Positions 27,938 through 39,367 of a stretch of 64,000 nt of DNA are shown here, in pieces. The DNA is from Chiayiivirga sp. (GTDB taxonomy: Bacteria; Pseudomonadota; Gammaproteobacteria; Xanthomonadales; Xanthomonadaceae). The notes under the pieces are model-generated. The model was not told the DNA's origin, ran no database searches, and saw only the letters and a list, made by a program, of their open reading frames with translations. The translations under genes were made by a program, and so were the position numbers. Position 1 is the stretch's first letter; the number at the start of each line of letters is the position of its first letter. The stretch is from NCBI GenBank assembly GCA_022647565.1, contig JALCLA010000001.1, positions 1,537,117 to 1,601,116 on the forward strand, written 5' to 3'.

Positions 27938-29809
27938 ATGTCCGCCCCCGCCGAGACCTTCGAATTCCAGGCCGAAGTGCAGCAAGTGCTGCGCCTCGTC
28001 ATCCATTCGCTCTACTCGCACAAGGACATCTTCCTGCGCGAGCTGATCTCCAATGCCTCCGACGCCTGCGACAAGTTGCGTTTCGAGGCGCTGCGCGATC
28101 CCTCGCTCTACGCCAGCGACACCGAGCTGCACATTGATCTGTCCTGGGACAAGGACGCGCGCACCCTGACGATCCGCGACAACGGCATCGGCATGAGCCG
28201 GGCCGAGCTGATCGACAATCTCGGCACCATCGCACGCTCGGGCACGCGCCAGTTCCTCGACGCGCTGGAAGCCAACCAGAAGGCCGACGCCAACCTCATC
28301 GGCCAGTTCGGTGTGGGCTTTTACTCGGCCTTCATCGTGGCCGATCAGGTGCGAGTCAGCAGCCGCCGTGCCGGCAGCGACGAGGCCTGGACCTGGGCCT
28401 CAAACGGCGATGGGCGCTACAGCCTCGAAGCTGCGCCAAACGCGGTGCGCGGCACTCAGATCGTGCTGCATCTGAAAGACGGCGAGGACGAATACCTCGA
28501 TGGCTGGAAGCTGCGATCGCTGGTGCGCAGCTACTCGGATCACATCGCTTTCCCGATCCGCCTGCCGGTCGAGAAAGAGGGCAAGCCGACCGACGAGTTC
28601 GAGAATGCGAACCAGGCCGCGGCCTTGTGGACCCGTCCCAAGGCCGATATCTCCGACGAGGAATACCAGGCCTTCTACAAACACCTCAGCCACGATTTCA
28701 ACGACGCCGCGGCCTGGACCCACAACAAGGTCGAAGGCAACCAGAACTTCACCTCGCTGTTGTTCGTGCCGAGCAAGGCGCCGTTCGACTTCCAGTTCAA
28801 CCGCGACGAGCGCAAGGGCCTGAAGCTCTACATCAAGCGCGTTTTCATCATGGACGCCGCCGAGCAGATGCTGCCAGCCTACCTGCGTTTCGTGCGTGGC
28901 GTGGTCGATACCGACGATTTGCCCTTGAATGTGAGCCGCGAACTGCTGCAGGACACGCGCCAGCTCGACAAGCTCAAGTCGGCGCTGACCCGGCGCGTGC
29001 TCGACCTGCTGGAAAAGGTCGCCAAGGACGAGCCGGAAAAGTATCTCGGCCTGTGGCGTGAGTTCGGTGCGATGCTCAAGGAAGGCCTGGCCGAAGATCA
29101 CGCCAACCGCGAGCGCATCGCCAAACTGCTGCGCTTTCCCAGTACGCACGAGAACGACCTCGACAAGTTGGTGTCGTTCGACGATTACCTGGGCCGGATG
29201 AAGACCGGGCAGGAAGTGATCTACTACCTCAGCGCCGACGGCTGGAACGCCGCGAAGAACAGTCCTCAGCTCGAAGCGCTGCGGGCGCGCGGGGTCGAGG
29301 TGTTGCTGATGCACGAGCGCATTGACGAATGGATGATCGGCAACCTGCACGAGTTCGGCGGCAAGAAACTGCAGAACGTAGCCAAGGGCGAGCTGGCGCT
29401 GGATGCACTCGACGGCAGCGAGAGCAAGGCCCAGCGCGAAGTCGCGGCCAAGGCCGCGGAGGCTGTCATCGCCAAGCTCAAGGCCGCGCTCGGCGACAAG
29501 GTCAAGGACGTGTGTGTGTCGTCGCGGCTCACGGATTCTCCCTCCTGCCTGGTGCTGGACGAGTACGACATGGCGCTGCACATGCAGCGCCTGATGAAGG
29601 CCGCAGGGCACGCGGTTCCGGGCGCGGCACCCACGCTGGAGATCAATCCGGCGCACCCCCTGATCCAGCGCTTCGAGCATGAATCCGATGCGACGCGAGC
29701 CAGCGATTTCGCGCTGTTGCTGTTCGAGCAGGCGCAGCTCGCGGAGGGTGCGGCACTCGACGACCCATCGGGTTTCGTGCGTCGCATGAATGGGCTCTTG
29801 CTGGGCTAG
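27938..29809 (+). CDS. htpG: molecular chaperone HtpG (Hsp90)
   Basis: 623 aa, ATP-dependent dimeric chaperone. N-terminal GHKL ATPase with LRELISNASDACDKLR, DNGIGMSRAEL and GQFGVGFYSAF; middle domain with FNRDERKGLKLYIKRVFIMD and LPLNVSRELLQ; C-terminal dimerisation segment. Start MSAPAETFEFQAEVQQVL matches the family; upstream in-frame codons are discarded. Terminator hairpins lie on both sides. Confidence 0.97.
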   Translation: MSAPAETFEFQAEVQQVLRLVIHSLYSHKDIFLRELISNASDACDKLRFEALRDPSLYASDTELHIDLSWDKDARTLTIRDNGIGMSRAELIDNLGTIARSGTRQFLDALEANQKADANLIGQFGVGFYSAFIVADQVRVSSRRAGSDEAWTWASNGDGRYSLEAAPNAVRGTQIVLHLKDGEDEYLDGWKLRSLVRSYSDHIAFPIRLPVEKEGKPTDEFENANQAAALWTRPKADISDEEYQAFYKHLSHDFNDAAAWTHNKVEGNQNFTSLLFVPSKAPFDFQFNRDERKGLKLYIKRVFIMDAAEQMLPAYLRFVRGVVDTDDLPLNVSRELLQDTRQLDKLKSALTRRVLDLLEKVAKDEPEKYLGLWREFGAMLKEGLAEDHANRERIAKLLRFPSTHENDLDKLVSFDDYLGRMKTGQEVIYYLSADGWNAAKNSPQLEALRARGVEVLLMHERIDEWMIGNLHEFGGKKLQNVAKGELALDALDGSESKAQREVAAKAAEAVIAKLKAALGDKVKDVCVSSRLTDSPSCLVLDEYDMALHMQRLMKAAGHAVPGAAPTLEINPAHPLIQRFEHESDATRASDFALLLFEQAQLAEGAALDDPSGFVRRMNGLLLG

Positions 29810-29831
29810 TCCGCGGGCTTGCGCAAGCGAG

Positions 29832-29860
29832 GCAAAAGGGCCGCATTGCGGCCCTTTTGC
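29832..29860. terminator. bidirectional terminator between htpG and PepSY gene
   Basis: 13-bp perfect stem gcaaaagggccgc / gcggcccttttgc with loop att. The A-run on one side and T-run on the other suit termination of both htpG (+) and the convergent minus-strand gene. Confidence 0.85.
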
Positions 29861-29888
29861 TTGCAGCAGGGCTTGAACGAACCCTGGC

Positions 29889-30317
29889 TCAGTCGTCGTA
29901 CTCCACATCGCTGCTCAGCACGCGGCCGTCGTAGCCGCTCAAGCGCAGCTCGACGCGCTGGCCGCTGCTGTCACGCGCTTCGGCTTCCCACAGCGCACCG
30001 TCACGGTCGAGGTCCGAGACCTCGGTATAGCCGGCGTCTTCCAGGCTCTCCGCGATGGTGCGGGCGTCGAGCACGGTGCGGCCCGATGCGGCGTCGAAGA
30101 TCTCGCCCCTGGCCGGGTCGAAGGCAACCTCGCCCCAACGACCGTCGGCGCGCCGGACTTCGGCTTCCCAGAGGCCGCTGTCGAATTCGATTTCGCGGAT
30201 TTCGGTGTAACCGGCGGCCTGCAGGCGGGCGCGGACGTGGTCCGGGCCGACCGACTGTGCGAACGCGACGGTAGCGAGCAGAGCCAGTGGAGCGATGGCG
30301 AAGGCAGTCAGTTTCAT
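29889..30317 (-). CDS. exported protein with two PepSY-like repeats
   Basis: 142 aa. Signal peptide MKLTAFAIAPLALLATVAFAQ. Two copies of one unit follow: VRARLQAAGYTEIREIEFDSGLWEAEVRRADGRW and IAESLEDAGYTEVSDLDRDGALWEAEARDSSGQR, each with the GYTEI...LWEAE pattern of PepSY/DUF2874 domains. Acidic C-terminus DVEYDD. Divergent from a second PepSY-like protein that heads a two-component operon, suggesting it may be a target or modulator of that system. Confidence 0.85.
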   Translation of the reverse strand: MKLTAFAIAPLALLATVAFAQSVGPDHVRARLQAAGYTEIREIEFDSGLWEAEVRRADGRWGEVAFDPARGEIFDAASGRTVLDARTIAESLEDAGYTEVSDLDRDGALWEAEARDSSGQRVELRLSGYDGRVLSSDVEYDD

Positions 30318-30442
30318 GGAGGTTCCTTTGGATCGGTCGACGGGGGAAGTCCCGACGCCGCGCAGTATCCGCATCTTCCCTAACCACGCCATGATCGACC
30401 GGTTCACAATGTGTTTAGTGCCGGATTTCGACCATACGCGCC

Positions 30443-30733
30443 GTGAAAAGCCTGATCCTCTCCTCCTTGCTGCTCGCGGCGCATGCGGCCGGCGAACCTG
30501 CGCGTGACCACGAACGCGCGCGTTCTGCGCAGCGCAGCGGCGTGTTCGTTCCGCTGGAGCGTATTCTGCTGGACGTGGGCCGGCGCGAGCCTGGCACGGT
30601 GATCGACGTGGATCTGGATGGTGACGAGTACGAGATCGAAGTCCTGCGTGATGATGGTGTCGTGGTCGAGCTGGACTACGACGCGCGCAGCGGCAGGTTC
30701 GTCGAGAGCGAGATCGAGACCGAGGACGACTGA
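30443..30733 (+). CDS. small exported PepSY-like protein
   Basis: 96 aa from a GTG start. Signal peptide MKSLILSSLLLAAHAAG, then one PepSY-type unit: PLERILLDVGRREPGTVIDVDLDGDEYEIEVLRDDGVVVELDYDAR. Its TGA overlaps the ATG of the response regulator, so it is the first gene of a three-gene operon. Exported PepSY proteins linked to histidine kinases are common and are thought to tune the sensor. Confidence 0.85.
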   Translation: MKSLILSSLLLAAHAAGEPARDHERARSAQRSGVFVPLERILLDVGRREPGTVIDVDLDGDEYEIEVLRDDGVVVELDYDARSGRFVESEIETEDD

Positions 30734-31398
30734 TGCGAATACTGGTGGCGGAGGACGACGAGAGTATCGGAGGACGCGTCCGCGCCGCCCTTGGTGAGGC
30801 CGGCTTCGCGGTTGACCTGGCCACGGATGGACGGCAGGCGGAGTTCCTCGGGCAGACCGAAGTCTTCGATCTCGCCGTCTTGGATCTCGGCTTGCCGGGC
30901 ATGGACGGCATCTCAGTGCTGCATCGTTGGCGCGAGGCCGGGCAGCGCTTTCCGGTGATCGTCCTGACCGCGCGCTCACGCTGGCACGACAAGTTGGCCG
31001 GATTCGACGCCGGTGCCGACGACTACCTGACCAAGCCCTTCCAGATGGAGGAACTGGTAGTGCGGGTGCGCGCGCTGATCCGGCGCGCCACCGGCCATGC
31101 GTCGCCCGTGCTGCATTGCGGTCCGCTGGAGTTCGATACGCACGCCGCGCGCTTCAGCGTGGGCGGCGAGGCATTGGCGCTGACTTCACAGGAGTTCCGC
31201 ATCCTCGCCTACCTGATACATCACTCCGGGAAGCTGGTGACGCGCGCGGAACTCGGCGAGCATGTCTACGAGGGTGGCTACGATCCGGATTCGAATGTGC
31301 TCGATGTCCTGATCGGGCGCATTCGCCGCAAGCTCGGGCTGGACTTGATCCGAACCGTGCGCGGCCAGGGTTTCCGGCTTGCTGCGCCGACGCCGTGA
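30733..31398 (+). CDS. OmpR/PhoB-family response regulator
   Basis: 221 aa. Receiver domain with acidic pocket EDDE at 7-10, phospho-acceptor Asp51 in VLDLGLPGMDG, and the conserved Lys in LTKPFQ near residue 101. C-terminal winged helix with LTSQEFRILAYLIHHSGKLVTRAEL and a final RTVRGQGFRLA. Overlaps both neighbours by a few bases. Of the PhoP/QseB type by sequence; signal unknown. Confidence 0.93.
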   Translation: MRILVAEDDESIGGRVRAALGEAGFAVDLATDGRQAEFLGQTEVFDLAVLDLGLPGMDGISVLHRWREAGQRFPVIVLTARSRWHDKLAGFDAGADDYLTKPFQMEELVVRVRALIRRATGHASPVLHCGPLEFDTHAARFSVGGEALALTSQEFRILAYLIHHSGKLVTRAELGEHVYEGGYDPDSNVLDVLIGRIRRKLGLDLIRTVRGQGFRLAAPTP

Positions 31399-32723
31399 GG
31401 GCGCCGGCTTCACTGCGCTGGCGACTGCTGCTGGCCGGCATGGTGGGCGTGCTGCTGGCAGCCATCGGTGCCGCCCTCTTGCTCGGTGCGGCCTTCGAGC
31501 GCGCTGCGCTGCGCGGACTCGATCGTCGCCTCTCCGATGACCTCGATGCCTTGATCGCGCTGGCAGACGCCGGCACGGACGGGCAGGTGCAGTTGCGCCG
31601 GGAGCCGGCGGAGGAACGCTACGATCGCGTGTTCTCGGGTTGGTACTGGCTGATGCAGGTCGCAGGCGAGACGCGCACCTCGCGTTCGGCCTGGGATGCA
31701 AGCGAGTTGGAAGGGGTCTTGCCGCGCGCGCAAGCGCAGCGCCAGTTCCTGCTGGCCGCCGGACCACGGGTCCAATCTTTGCGGGTTGCGCTGCAGGAGA
31801 TCCGAATGCCGGGGGCTGCGGTACCGGCCGTGTTCGCGGTCGCTGGTGACCTGGCCGAGGTTCGTGCCGAGGCACAGCGCTTTCGCTGGTTTGCCGCGCT
31901 TTCGGTTGCGATCATCGCATTCGTCCTGCTGGCGGTCGTTGCACTCCAGGTCGAGTTCGGGCTGCGTCCGCTGCGACGCATCGCAGCCACGCTCGAACGC
32001 ATCCGTCGCGGCGAATCCACGCGCTTCGAGACGGCGAGCCTGCCGTCGGAGGTCGCGCCGCTCGCAACCCAGGTCAATGAACTGCTGGATGAACATCAAC
32101 GTCGCATCGAACGGGCGCGGCGTGGTGCTGCCGATCTGGCGCATGCACTCAAGACCCCGCTTGCGGCGCTGGCACTGGAGAGCGAACTGGGCCAGGGCGA
32201 GTTCGCCCAGCGCGTGGCCACCGAAGTACAGCGCATGCGTGCGGCAGTGGAGCGACGCCTGGTCGGCACGATCGAGGCCGACCTTCGCCAGCGTATGCCG
32301 GTGCGGCCAGTGCTGGATTCCCTGCTCTCGCTGATGCGCCGCGCGTACGCCGACCGCACCCTAGACCTGCGGGTCGAGGGTGAGGACGGGGTGTTTCCGG
32401 GCACGCGCGAGGACCTGGAGGAAGTGCTCGGCAACCTGCTCGACAACGCGTGCAAGTGGGCTGCCACGCGGGTCGAAGCGCGCCTCGTTTCGGAGCCGGG
32501 CGCCACGATCGTCCGGATCGAGGACGACGGCCCGGGCCTGCTGCCGGAGCAGGCCGAACGCGCGCTGCAACGTGGCGTGCGCCTGGATGAGCGCGAGCCA
32601 GGTTCCGGGCTGGGCCTGGCCATCGTCGATGACATCGTGCGCAGCCATGGCGGGACGCTACGGTTGGGACGGGCCGACCTGGGCGGCCTGCGGGTGGAGC
32701 TGCGGTTCCCGCTACCGGCTTGA
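31395..32723 (+). CDS. sensor histidine kinase
   Basis: 442 aa from GTG overlapping the regulator stop (GTGA). TM1 near residues 8-30 and TM2 near 168-190 bracket a periplasmic sensor region. HAMP-like segment, then H-box DLAHALKTPLAAL with His250, N-box NLLDNACKWA, G1 EDDGPGLLPEQ, G2 GSGLGLAIV. Resembles PhoQ-like kinases. The periplasmic sensor and the exported PepSY proteins next door make contact between them plausible. Confidence 0.92.
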   Translation: MRAPASLRWRLLLAGMVGVLLAAIGAALLLGAAFERAALRGLDRRLSDDLDALIALADAGTDGQVQLRREPAEERYDRVFSGWYWLMQVAGETRTSRSAWDASELEGVLPRAQAQRQFLLAAGPRVQSLRVALQEIRMPGAAVPAVFAVAGDLAEVRAEAQRFRWFAALSVAIIAFVLLAVVALQVEFGLRPLRRIAATLERIRRGESTRFETASLPSEVAPLATQVNELLDEHQRRIERARRGAADLAHALKTPLAALALESELGQGEFAQRVATEVQRMRAAVERRLVGTIEADLRQRMPVRPVLDSLLSLMRRAYADRTLDLRVEGEDGVFPGTREDLEEVLGNLLDNACKWAATRVEARLVSEPGATIVRIEDDGPGLLPEQAERALQRGVRLDEREPGSGLGLAIVDDIVRSHGGTLRLGRADLGGLRVELRFPLPA

Positions 32724-32817
32724 GTCTGGTCGCGGGCGGGCGTATCTTCGTCGGCGAGAGCGACGGCCGGACCCTGCGGCGGGCTCGCGACCTCGTGCTG
32801 GCCCCATGGAGTAGCCG

Positions 32818-33450
32818 ATGAACCCAACCTGCGATTTGCCTGGCATGGCGCTCCGCGATGCCACCCTGCCATTTCCCGATCCTTCGATCGATCCACCGGC
32901 GACATCGGAGACGCGGGAGGCGACTGCCGTGCTCGCAGGTGGCTGCTTCTGGTGTACCGAGGCTGTGTTCCGCCAATTGGGTGGCGTCAGCCGGGTCGAG
33001 TCGGGCTATGCCGGCGGCGAGGCGCACAGTGCGAACTACGATGCGGTGTGCAGCGGCCGCACCGATCACGCCGAGGCAATCCGTATCACCTACGATCCGC
33101 AGCGCATCAGCTACGGCCGGTTGCTCAAGGTGTTCTTCTCCGCCGCGCACGATCCGACCCAGGCCGACCGCCAGGGCAATGATCGCGGTCGACAGTATCG
33201 TTCCGCGATCTTCCCGCTCGATGCGCAACAGACCGAAGTGGCGCACGCCTACATCGCGCAGCTCGATGCGGCCCGCGTGTTTTCCGCGCCCATCGCCACG
33301 CGGGTCGAAGATCCCGCACCGTTCCATCCGGCCGAGGCCTACCACCAGGATTTCGCCGCGCGCAATCCGCAGCAGCCCTATATTGCGGCGGTGTCGGCAC
33401 CGAAGGTGGCCAAGCTGCGCAAACTCTTTCCGTCGATGCTCAAGCCATGA
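32818..33450 (+). CDS. msrA: peptide-methionine (S)-S-oxide reductase
   Basis: 210 aa. Active site GGCFWCTEAVF near residue 41, and the substrate pocket motifs YAGGEAHSANYDAVCSGRTDHAEAI and FHPAEAYHQDF. No signal peptide, so cytosolic. Overlaps msrB by 4 bases: a repair pair for both methionine sulfoxide isomers. Confidence 0.96.
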   Translation: MNPTCDLPGMALRDATLPFPDPSIDPPATSETREATAVLAGGCFWCTEAVFRQLGGVSRVESGYAGGEAHSANYDAVCSGRTDHAEAIRITYDPQRISYGRLLKVFFSAAHDPTQADRQGNDRGRQYRSAIFPLDAQQTEVAHAYIAQLDAARVFSAPIATRVEDPAPFHPAEAYHQDFAARNPQQPYIAAVSAPKVAKLRKLFPSMLKP

Positions 33451-33895
33451 ACCCCTCGGCCTCGGGTTACGACCTCACACCGATCGATGCCAGCGAACGC
33501 GAACGCCTCGCGGCCAGACTTTCGCCGGAGGCGCGCCGTATCCTGCTCGATCACGGCACCGAGCGCGCCTTCTGCGGCACCTTGTTGAACAACAAGGTGG
33601 CCGGTGTCTATGCCTGCAAGCTCTGCGGCTTGCCGTTGTTCCGTTCCGACACCAAATTCGAGTCGGGAACGGGCTGGCCGAGCTTCAACGAACCCTTCGA
33701 CCGCGCTCACCTTGCCTATCTGCGCGACGTCAGCTACGGCATGGTGCGAGTCGAGATCCGCTGTGTGCGCTGCGACGGGCATCTCGGGCACGTGTTTCCG
33801 GACGGGCCGCCGCCGACGCGCGAACGCTACTGCCTGAATTCCGAATCGCTGGAATTCTTCTCGGCGGGGCAACCGATTCCGCAAAAGGGCCAGGC

Positions 33896-33899
<4 letters not shown>
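33447..33899 (+). CDS. msrB: peptide-methionine (R)-S-oxide reductase
   Basis: 150 aa. Zinc-binding CxxC pairs YACKLCG and RCVRCDGHLGHVF; catalytic Cys in RYCLNSESL; SGTGWPSF motif. ATGA overlap with msrA upstream and GTGA overlap with hslR downstream, so the three are translationally coupled. Confidence 0.96.
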
Positions 33900-34300
<401 letters not shown>

Positions 34301-34306
<6 letters not shown>

Positions 34307-36877
34307 CAGCGATTTCAGCCGGTAGAGTGCTTCCAGCGCCTGCTTCGGTGTCAGTTCGTCCGGATCGATCGAGGCCAGCGCGTCCACTGCGGCCGAGGTC
34401 GGTGCAAACAGGCCGAACTGCTGTGGCGCGTCCAGGGCCTGCGGCGACACCGGCGTGGGCATGGTGTCGCGGCTGTGCTGTTCGAGTGTGGCCAGCGTCT
34501 TGCGGGCATCGCTGATGACCTGACGCGGCAATCCCGCGAGCGCCGCCACCTGCAGACCGAAGCTGCGGTTGGCCGGGCCGTCCTTCACCGCGTGCATGAA
34601 CACGAGTCTGTCGCCATGTTCGACCGCATCCAGATGCACGTTGGCGATGCCGCTGCCGGGTTCCGCCAGCGCGGTCAATTCGAAGTAATGCGTGGCGAAC
34701 AAGGTGTATGCGCGATTGCTCTGCGCCAGGTGCAGGGCGCAGGCCTGTGCCAGTGCGAGGCCGTCGTAGGTCGAGGTGCCGCGTCCGATCTCGTCCATCA
34801 GCACCAAGGAATGTTCCGTCGCGTGATGCAGGATGTAGCTGGTTTCGCTCATCTCGACCATGAAGGTCGATTGCCCGCGCGCGAGATCGTCACCGGCACC
34901 GATGCGGGTGAGGATGCGGTCGATCGGGCCGATCACCGCGTGCATCGCCGGCACGAAACTGCCGATATGGGCGAGCAGCACGATCAGCGCGTTCTGGCGC
35001 ATGTAGGTGCTCTTGCCGCCCATGTTGGGGCCGGTAATGACGAGCATCCGCCGTTGCGGTTCGAGCCGCAGGTCGTTCGGTTCGAAAGGCTCCTCGCGCA
35101 CTGCTTCAACCACAGGATGCCTTCCGCGTTCGATCCGCAGGCCGGGCTCCGCCACCAGCATGGGCCGTGACCAGTCCAGCGCCAGCGCGCGTTCGGCAAA
35201 CGCGCACAGCACGTCGAGTTCCGACAGCGCGGCGGCGCAGCGCTTGAGTGGCTCGAGCTGTGTATTGAGGGCGTCCAGCAAGGACTCGTACAAGGTCCGC
35301 TCGCGTGTCAGCGCGCGTTCGCGGGCGCTCAGTACCTTGTCCTCGAAGGCCTTGAGTTCCTCGGTGATGTAGCGTTCTGCGCCCGTCAGGGTCTGGCGCC
35401 GGGTGTAGTGCGTCGGGGCCTTGTCCGCCTGGCCCTTGCTGATCTCGATGTAGTAGCCGTGCACGCGGTTGTAGCCGACTTTGAGCGTGGCAATGCCGCT
35501 GGCCTCGCGTTCGCGCGCTTCCAGGTCGATCAGGAACTGGTCGGCGTGGGTACTGAGTCGGCGCAGTTCGTCGAGGTCGGCATCGAAGCCGTCCGCGATC
35601 ACCCCGCCATCGCGCAGCAGGGCAGGGGGCTGCGCCATCAGTGCGCGGGACAGCAGGGCCGCGCGATCGGCATGATCGCCCAGGTCCGCGCTCAGTACGG
35701 ACAGCCGCGGCGAGTCGATTGGCGCAAGCGCGTTGCGGATGGCCGGCAAGACGTTCAAGGCATCACGCAGCGTGGACAGATCGCGTGGCCGCGCCGAACG
35801 CAGGGCCACGCGCGCGAGGATGCGTTCCACATCGCCAAGCGCACGGAACCAATCGCGCAAGGATTCGATGCCGCGGTCGTCGATCAGCGCCTGCACCGCG
35901 TGGTGCCGCTCGCCGAGGACGCGCCGGTCGCGCAGCGGTCGATGCAGCCAGCGCCGCAGCAGGCGCCCGCCCATCGGCGTGATCGTGGCGTCGAGCACGC
36001 CGAGGAGGGTGTGCCGGGTGTTGCCGTCGATGCGGGTGTCCAGTTCAAGGTGGCGGCGCGTGGCCGCATTCATCGCGATGCCGTCGTCGGCGGCTTCCAG
36101 CGCGATTGACCCAAGGTGCGGCAGGCGTTGCTTCTGGGTTTCTTCGACATACCCGAGCAGCGCGCCGGCGGCGGCCGTGGCCAGCGGCTTGTCGTCCAAG
36201 CCGAAGCCGGACAGATCGTGCAGGCCGAAGAAGCGCAACAGCTGGCGACGGCCGGCCTCGGCATCGAACAACCAGGGTGCGCGCCGACGCAGGCCATTGC
36301 GCGCAGTGAGCGCGCCAGGCCAGCCGTCTTCGTCGGCCAGCAGCAGCTCCGCCGGTTCCAGCCGCGCGAGTTCGGCAAGCAGCGCGTCCTCGCTGTCCAC
36401 TTCGTTGCAGAGAAAACGCCCGCCGGCGAGATCGGCCCAGGCCAGCCCAAATCCCCCTCGGCCGCGGGCTATCGCCATCAGCAAGGTATCGCGGCGTTCT
36501 TCCAGCAAGGCCTCGTCGGTGACCGTGCCCGGCGTGACGATGCGCACCACCTTGCGCTCGACCAGGCCCTTGGCCAGTGCCGGATCGCCGATCTGCTCGC
36601 AGATCGCCACCGATTCGCCCAGGGCCACGAGCCGCGCCAGATAGCCTTCGTAGGCATGCACCGGCACGCCCGCCATCGGGATCGGTGCGCCGGCCGAGCT
36701 GCCGCGCTGGGTCAGCGTGATGTCCAGCAGCCGTGCCGCCTTTCGCGCATCGTCGTAGAACAGCTCGTAGAAGTCCCCCATGCGGAAGAACAACAGGATG
36801 TCCGGATACTCCGCCTTGGCAGCGAAGAACTGGCGCATCAGCGGGGTGTGCTGCGAAGAATCGGCGGGTGCTGTCAT
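34301..36877 (-). CDS. mutS: DNA mismatch repair protein MutS
   Basis: 858 aa from ATG 36877; a TTG at 36901 would add 8 residues. Mismatch-binding Phe-x-Glu in RMGDFYELF near residue 40; core and clamp domains; ATPase Walker [15 protein letters not shown] near 615, Walker [18 protein letters not shown]-terminal tail [19 protein letters not shown]. Full length, no breaks. Convergent with hslR (6-bp overlap) and divergent from cinA. Confidence 0.97.
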
Positions 36878-36932
36878 CGAGTTCGCGGGCCGGGTGTGCA
36901 ATGGGGCAGGGCGGCCCTATAGTCTATCGGCC

Positions 36933-37448
36933 ATGAAACCTTCGACGATCGCTTCTGTTCCCGACGACAACGCCCTGCACGACCTGGCCCTCGACCTGGG
37001 CACGCGCTTGCGCACGCGCGGGCAAACTCTGGCCACCGCCGAAAGCTGCACCGGCGGCTGGATCGCGAAGATGATCACCGACATTCCGGGTTGCTCGGAA
37101 TGGTTCGAGGCCGGGCTTGCGGCTTACAGCTACGAGGCCAAGCAGGCCCTGCTCGGCGTGCGGCCGGAAACGCTGACCGAACACGGCGCGGTATCCAGGG
37201 AAACCGTGCTGGAAATGGTGTCGGGCGCGCTGACCCGCACCGGCGCGCATCTTGCGGTGGCGGTCACGGGCATTGCCGGGCCGTCGGGCGGTACGCCGGG
37301 CAAGCCGGTGGGTACCGTGTGGATTGCATGGAAGAAGCGCGGTGGCTATCCCACGGCCGAACTGTTCCAGTTCGCCGGCGACCGCGAAGCGGTGCGGCGC
37401 CAGACGGTATCGGCGGCGTTGAGGGGATTGCAGGCGTTGACCGCATAG
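36933..37448 (+). CDS. pncC: CinA-family nicotinamide-nucleotide amidohydrolase (PncC)
   Basis: 171 aa, the stand-alone C-terminal CinA domain that deamidates NMN in pyridine nucleotide salvage. Motifs TLATAESCTGGWIAKMITDIPG, VSRETVLEM, AVTGIAGPSGGTPGKPVGTVW. Located before lexA-recA as in many proteobacteria (historically cinA). A TATAGT-like sequence lies 12 bp upstream. Confidence 0.93.
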   Translation: MKPSTIASVPDDNALHDLALDLGTRLRTRGQTLATAESCTGGWIAKMITDIPGCSEWFEAGLAAYSYEAKQALLGVRPETLTEHGAVSRETVLEMVSGALTRTGAHLAVAVTGIAGPSGGTPGKPVGTVWIAWKKRGGYPTAELFQFAGDREAVRRQTVSAALRGLQALTA

Positions 37449-37477
37449 GGCCATCGGCCCGTTGACGCGTCGGGATG

Positions 37478-37496
37478 TTAGTAGTATTACTACTAA
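37478..37496. promoter_or_regulatory. LexA operator (SOS box), Xanthomonas type
   Basis: Perfect 19-bp palindrome TTAGTAGTATTACTACTAA, 2 bp before the lexA ATG. This matches the LexA box known from Xanthomonas and Xylella rather than the E. coli CTGTN8ACAG. It implies autorepression, with binding over the translation start region. Confidence 0.92.
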
Positions 37497-37498
37497 CC

Positions 37499-38152
37499 AT
37501 GAGCCTGACCGACACCCAGCAAGCCATCCTCGCCCTTATCGCAGAGCGCATCGAGGCCGACGGCATGCCGCCCTCGCAAACCGAGATCGCGCGCGCCTTC
37601 GGCTTCAAGGGCGTGCGCGCGGCGCAATACCATCTCGAAGCGCTGGAAGCCGCCGGCGCGATCGAGAAGATTCCGGGCCGCGCCCGCGGCATCCGGGTTC
37701 GGCAGATGCCGACACCTGCGCAATCGACGCTGCCCTTGAGCGCCGACAACGACGACGCAATCCGCCTGCCGGTGCTGGGGCAGGTGGCGGCCGGCATGCC
37801 GATCGGTGCCGGGATCGACGAACACAACCTGCCCGATGCCTATCTCGTGCTCGACCGGGTGCTGTTCTCGCCCAAGCCCGATTACCTGCTCAAGGTGAAG
37901 GGCGACTCGATGCGTGACGAAGGCATTTTCGATGGCGACCTGATCGGCGTGCACCGCACCCGCGAGGCGCGCTCCGGCCAGATCGTGGTGGCGCGGATCG
38001 AGGACGAGATCACGGTGAAGTTGCTCAAGATCGGTGGCGGGCGCATCCGCCTGCTGCCGCGCAATCCGGAATTCGATCCGATCGACGTACGGCCGGGCCA
38101 GGACTTCGCGATCGAAGGCCTGTATTGCGGCCTGGTGCGGCCGAACCGGTGA
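37499..38152 (+). CDS. lexA: SOS repressor LexA
   Basis: 217 aa. N-terminal winged HTH with PPSQTEIARAFGFKGVRAAQYHLEALE. Self-cleavage Ala-Gly bond in QVAAGMPIG near residue 98-99; catalytic Ser in KGDSMRDEG and Lys in ITVKLLKIGG. Preceded by its own operator. Next gene recA. Confidence 0.97.
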   Translation: MSLTDTQQAILALIAERIEADGMPPSQTEIARAFGFKGVRAAQYHLEALEAAGAIEKIPGRARGIRVRQMPTPAQSTLPLSADNDDAIRLPVLGQVAAGMPIGAGIDEHNLPDAYLVLDRVLFSPKPDYLLKVKGDSMRDEGIFDGDLIGVHRTREARSGQIVVARIEDEITVKLLKIGGGRIRLLPRNPEFDPIDVRPGQDFAIEGLYCGLVRPNR

Positions 38153-38329
38153 ATGCCGTGAGCCGTGCCTGCCATCGGGTGGTTTTCCTAGGCGCGAATC
38201 CACGCTTTTCCGCTGCCTCGCCGGTGCTCCAGGCCCTAGTTTCGATATCGGTCGCTTTCGTCGCAGCCCGTGCGACGCGACCTGCCTAACCTGATCCCAC
38301 TTCCAACGCACACCCCGAGGACCGCCACG

Positions 38330-39364
<1,035 letters not shown>

Positions 39365-39367
39365 TCC

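Noticed and set aside
28400..29908. 502-codon antisense frame across htpG
   Set aside because: Shadow of htpG; His/Gln/Arg-rich low-complexity translation with no motif.
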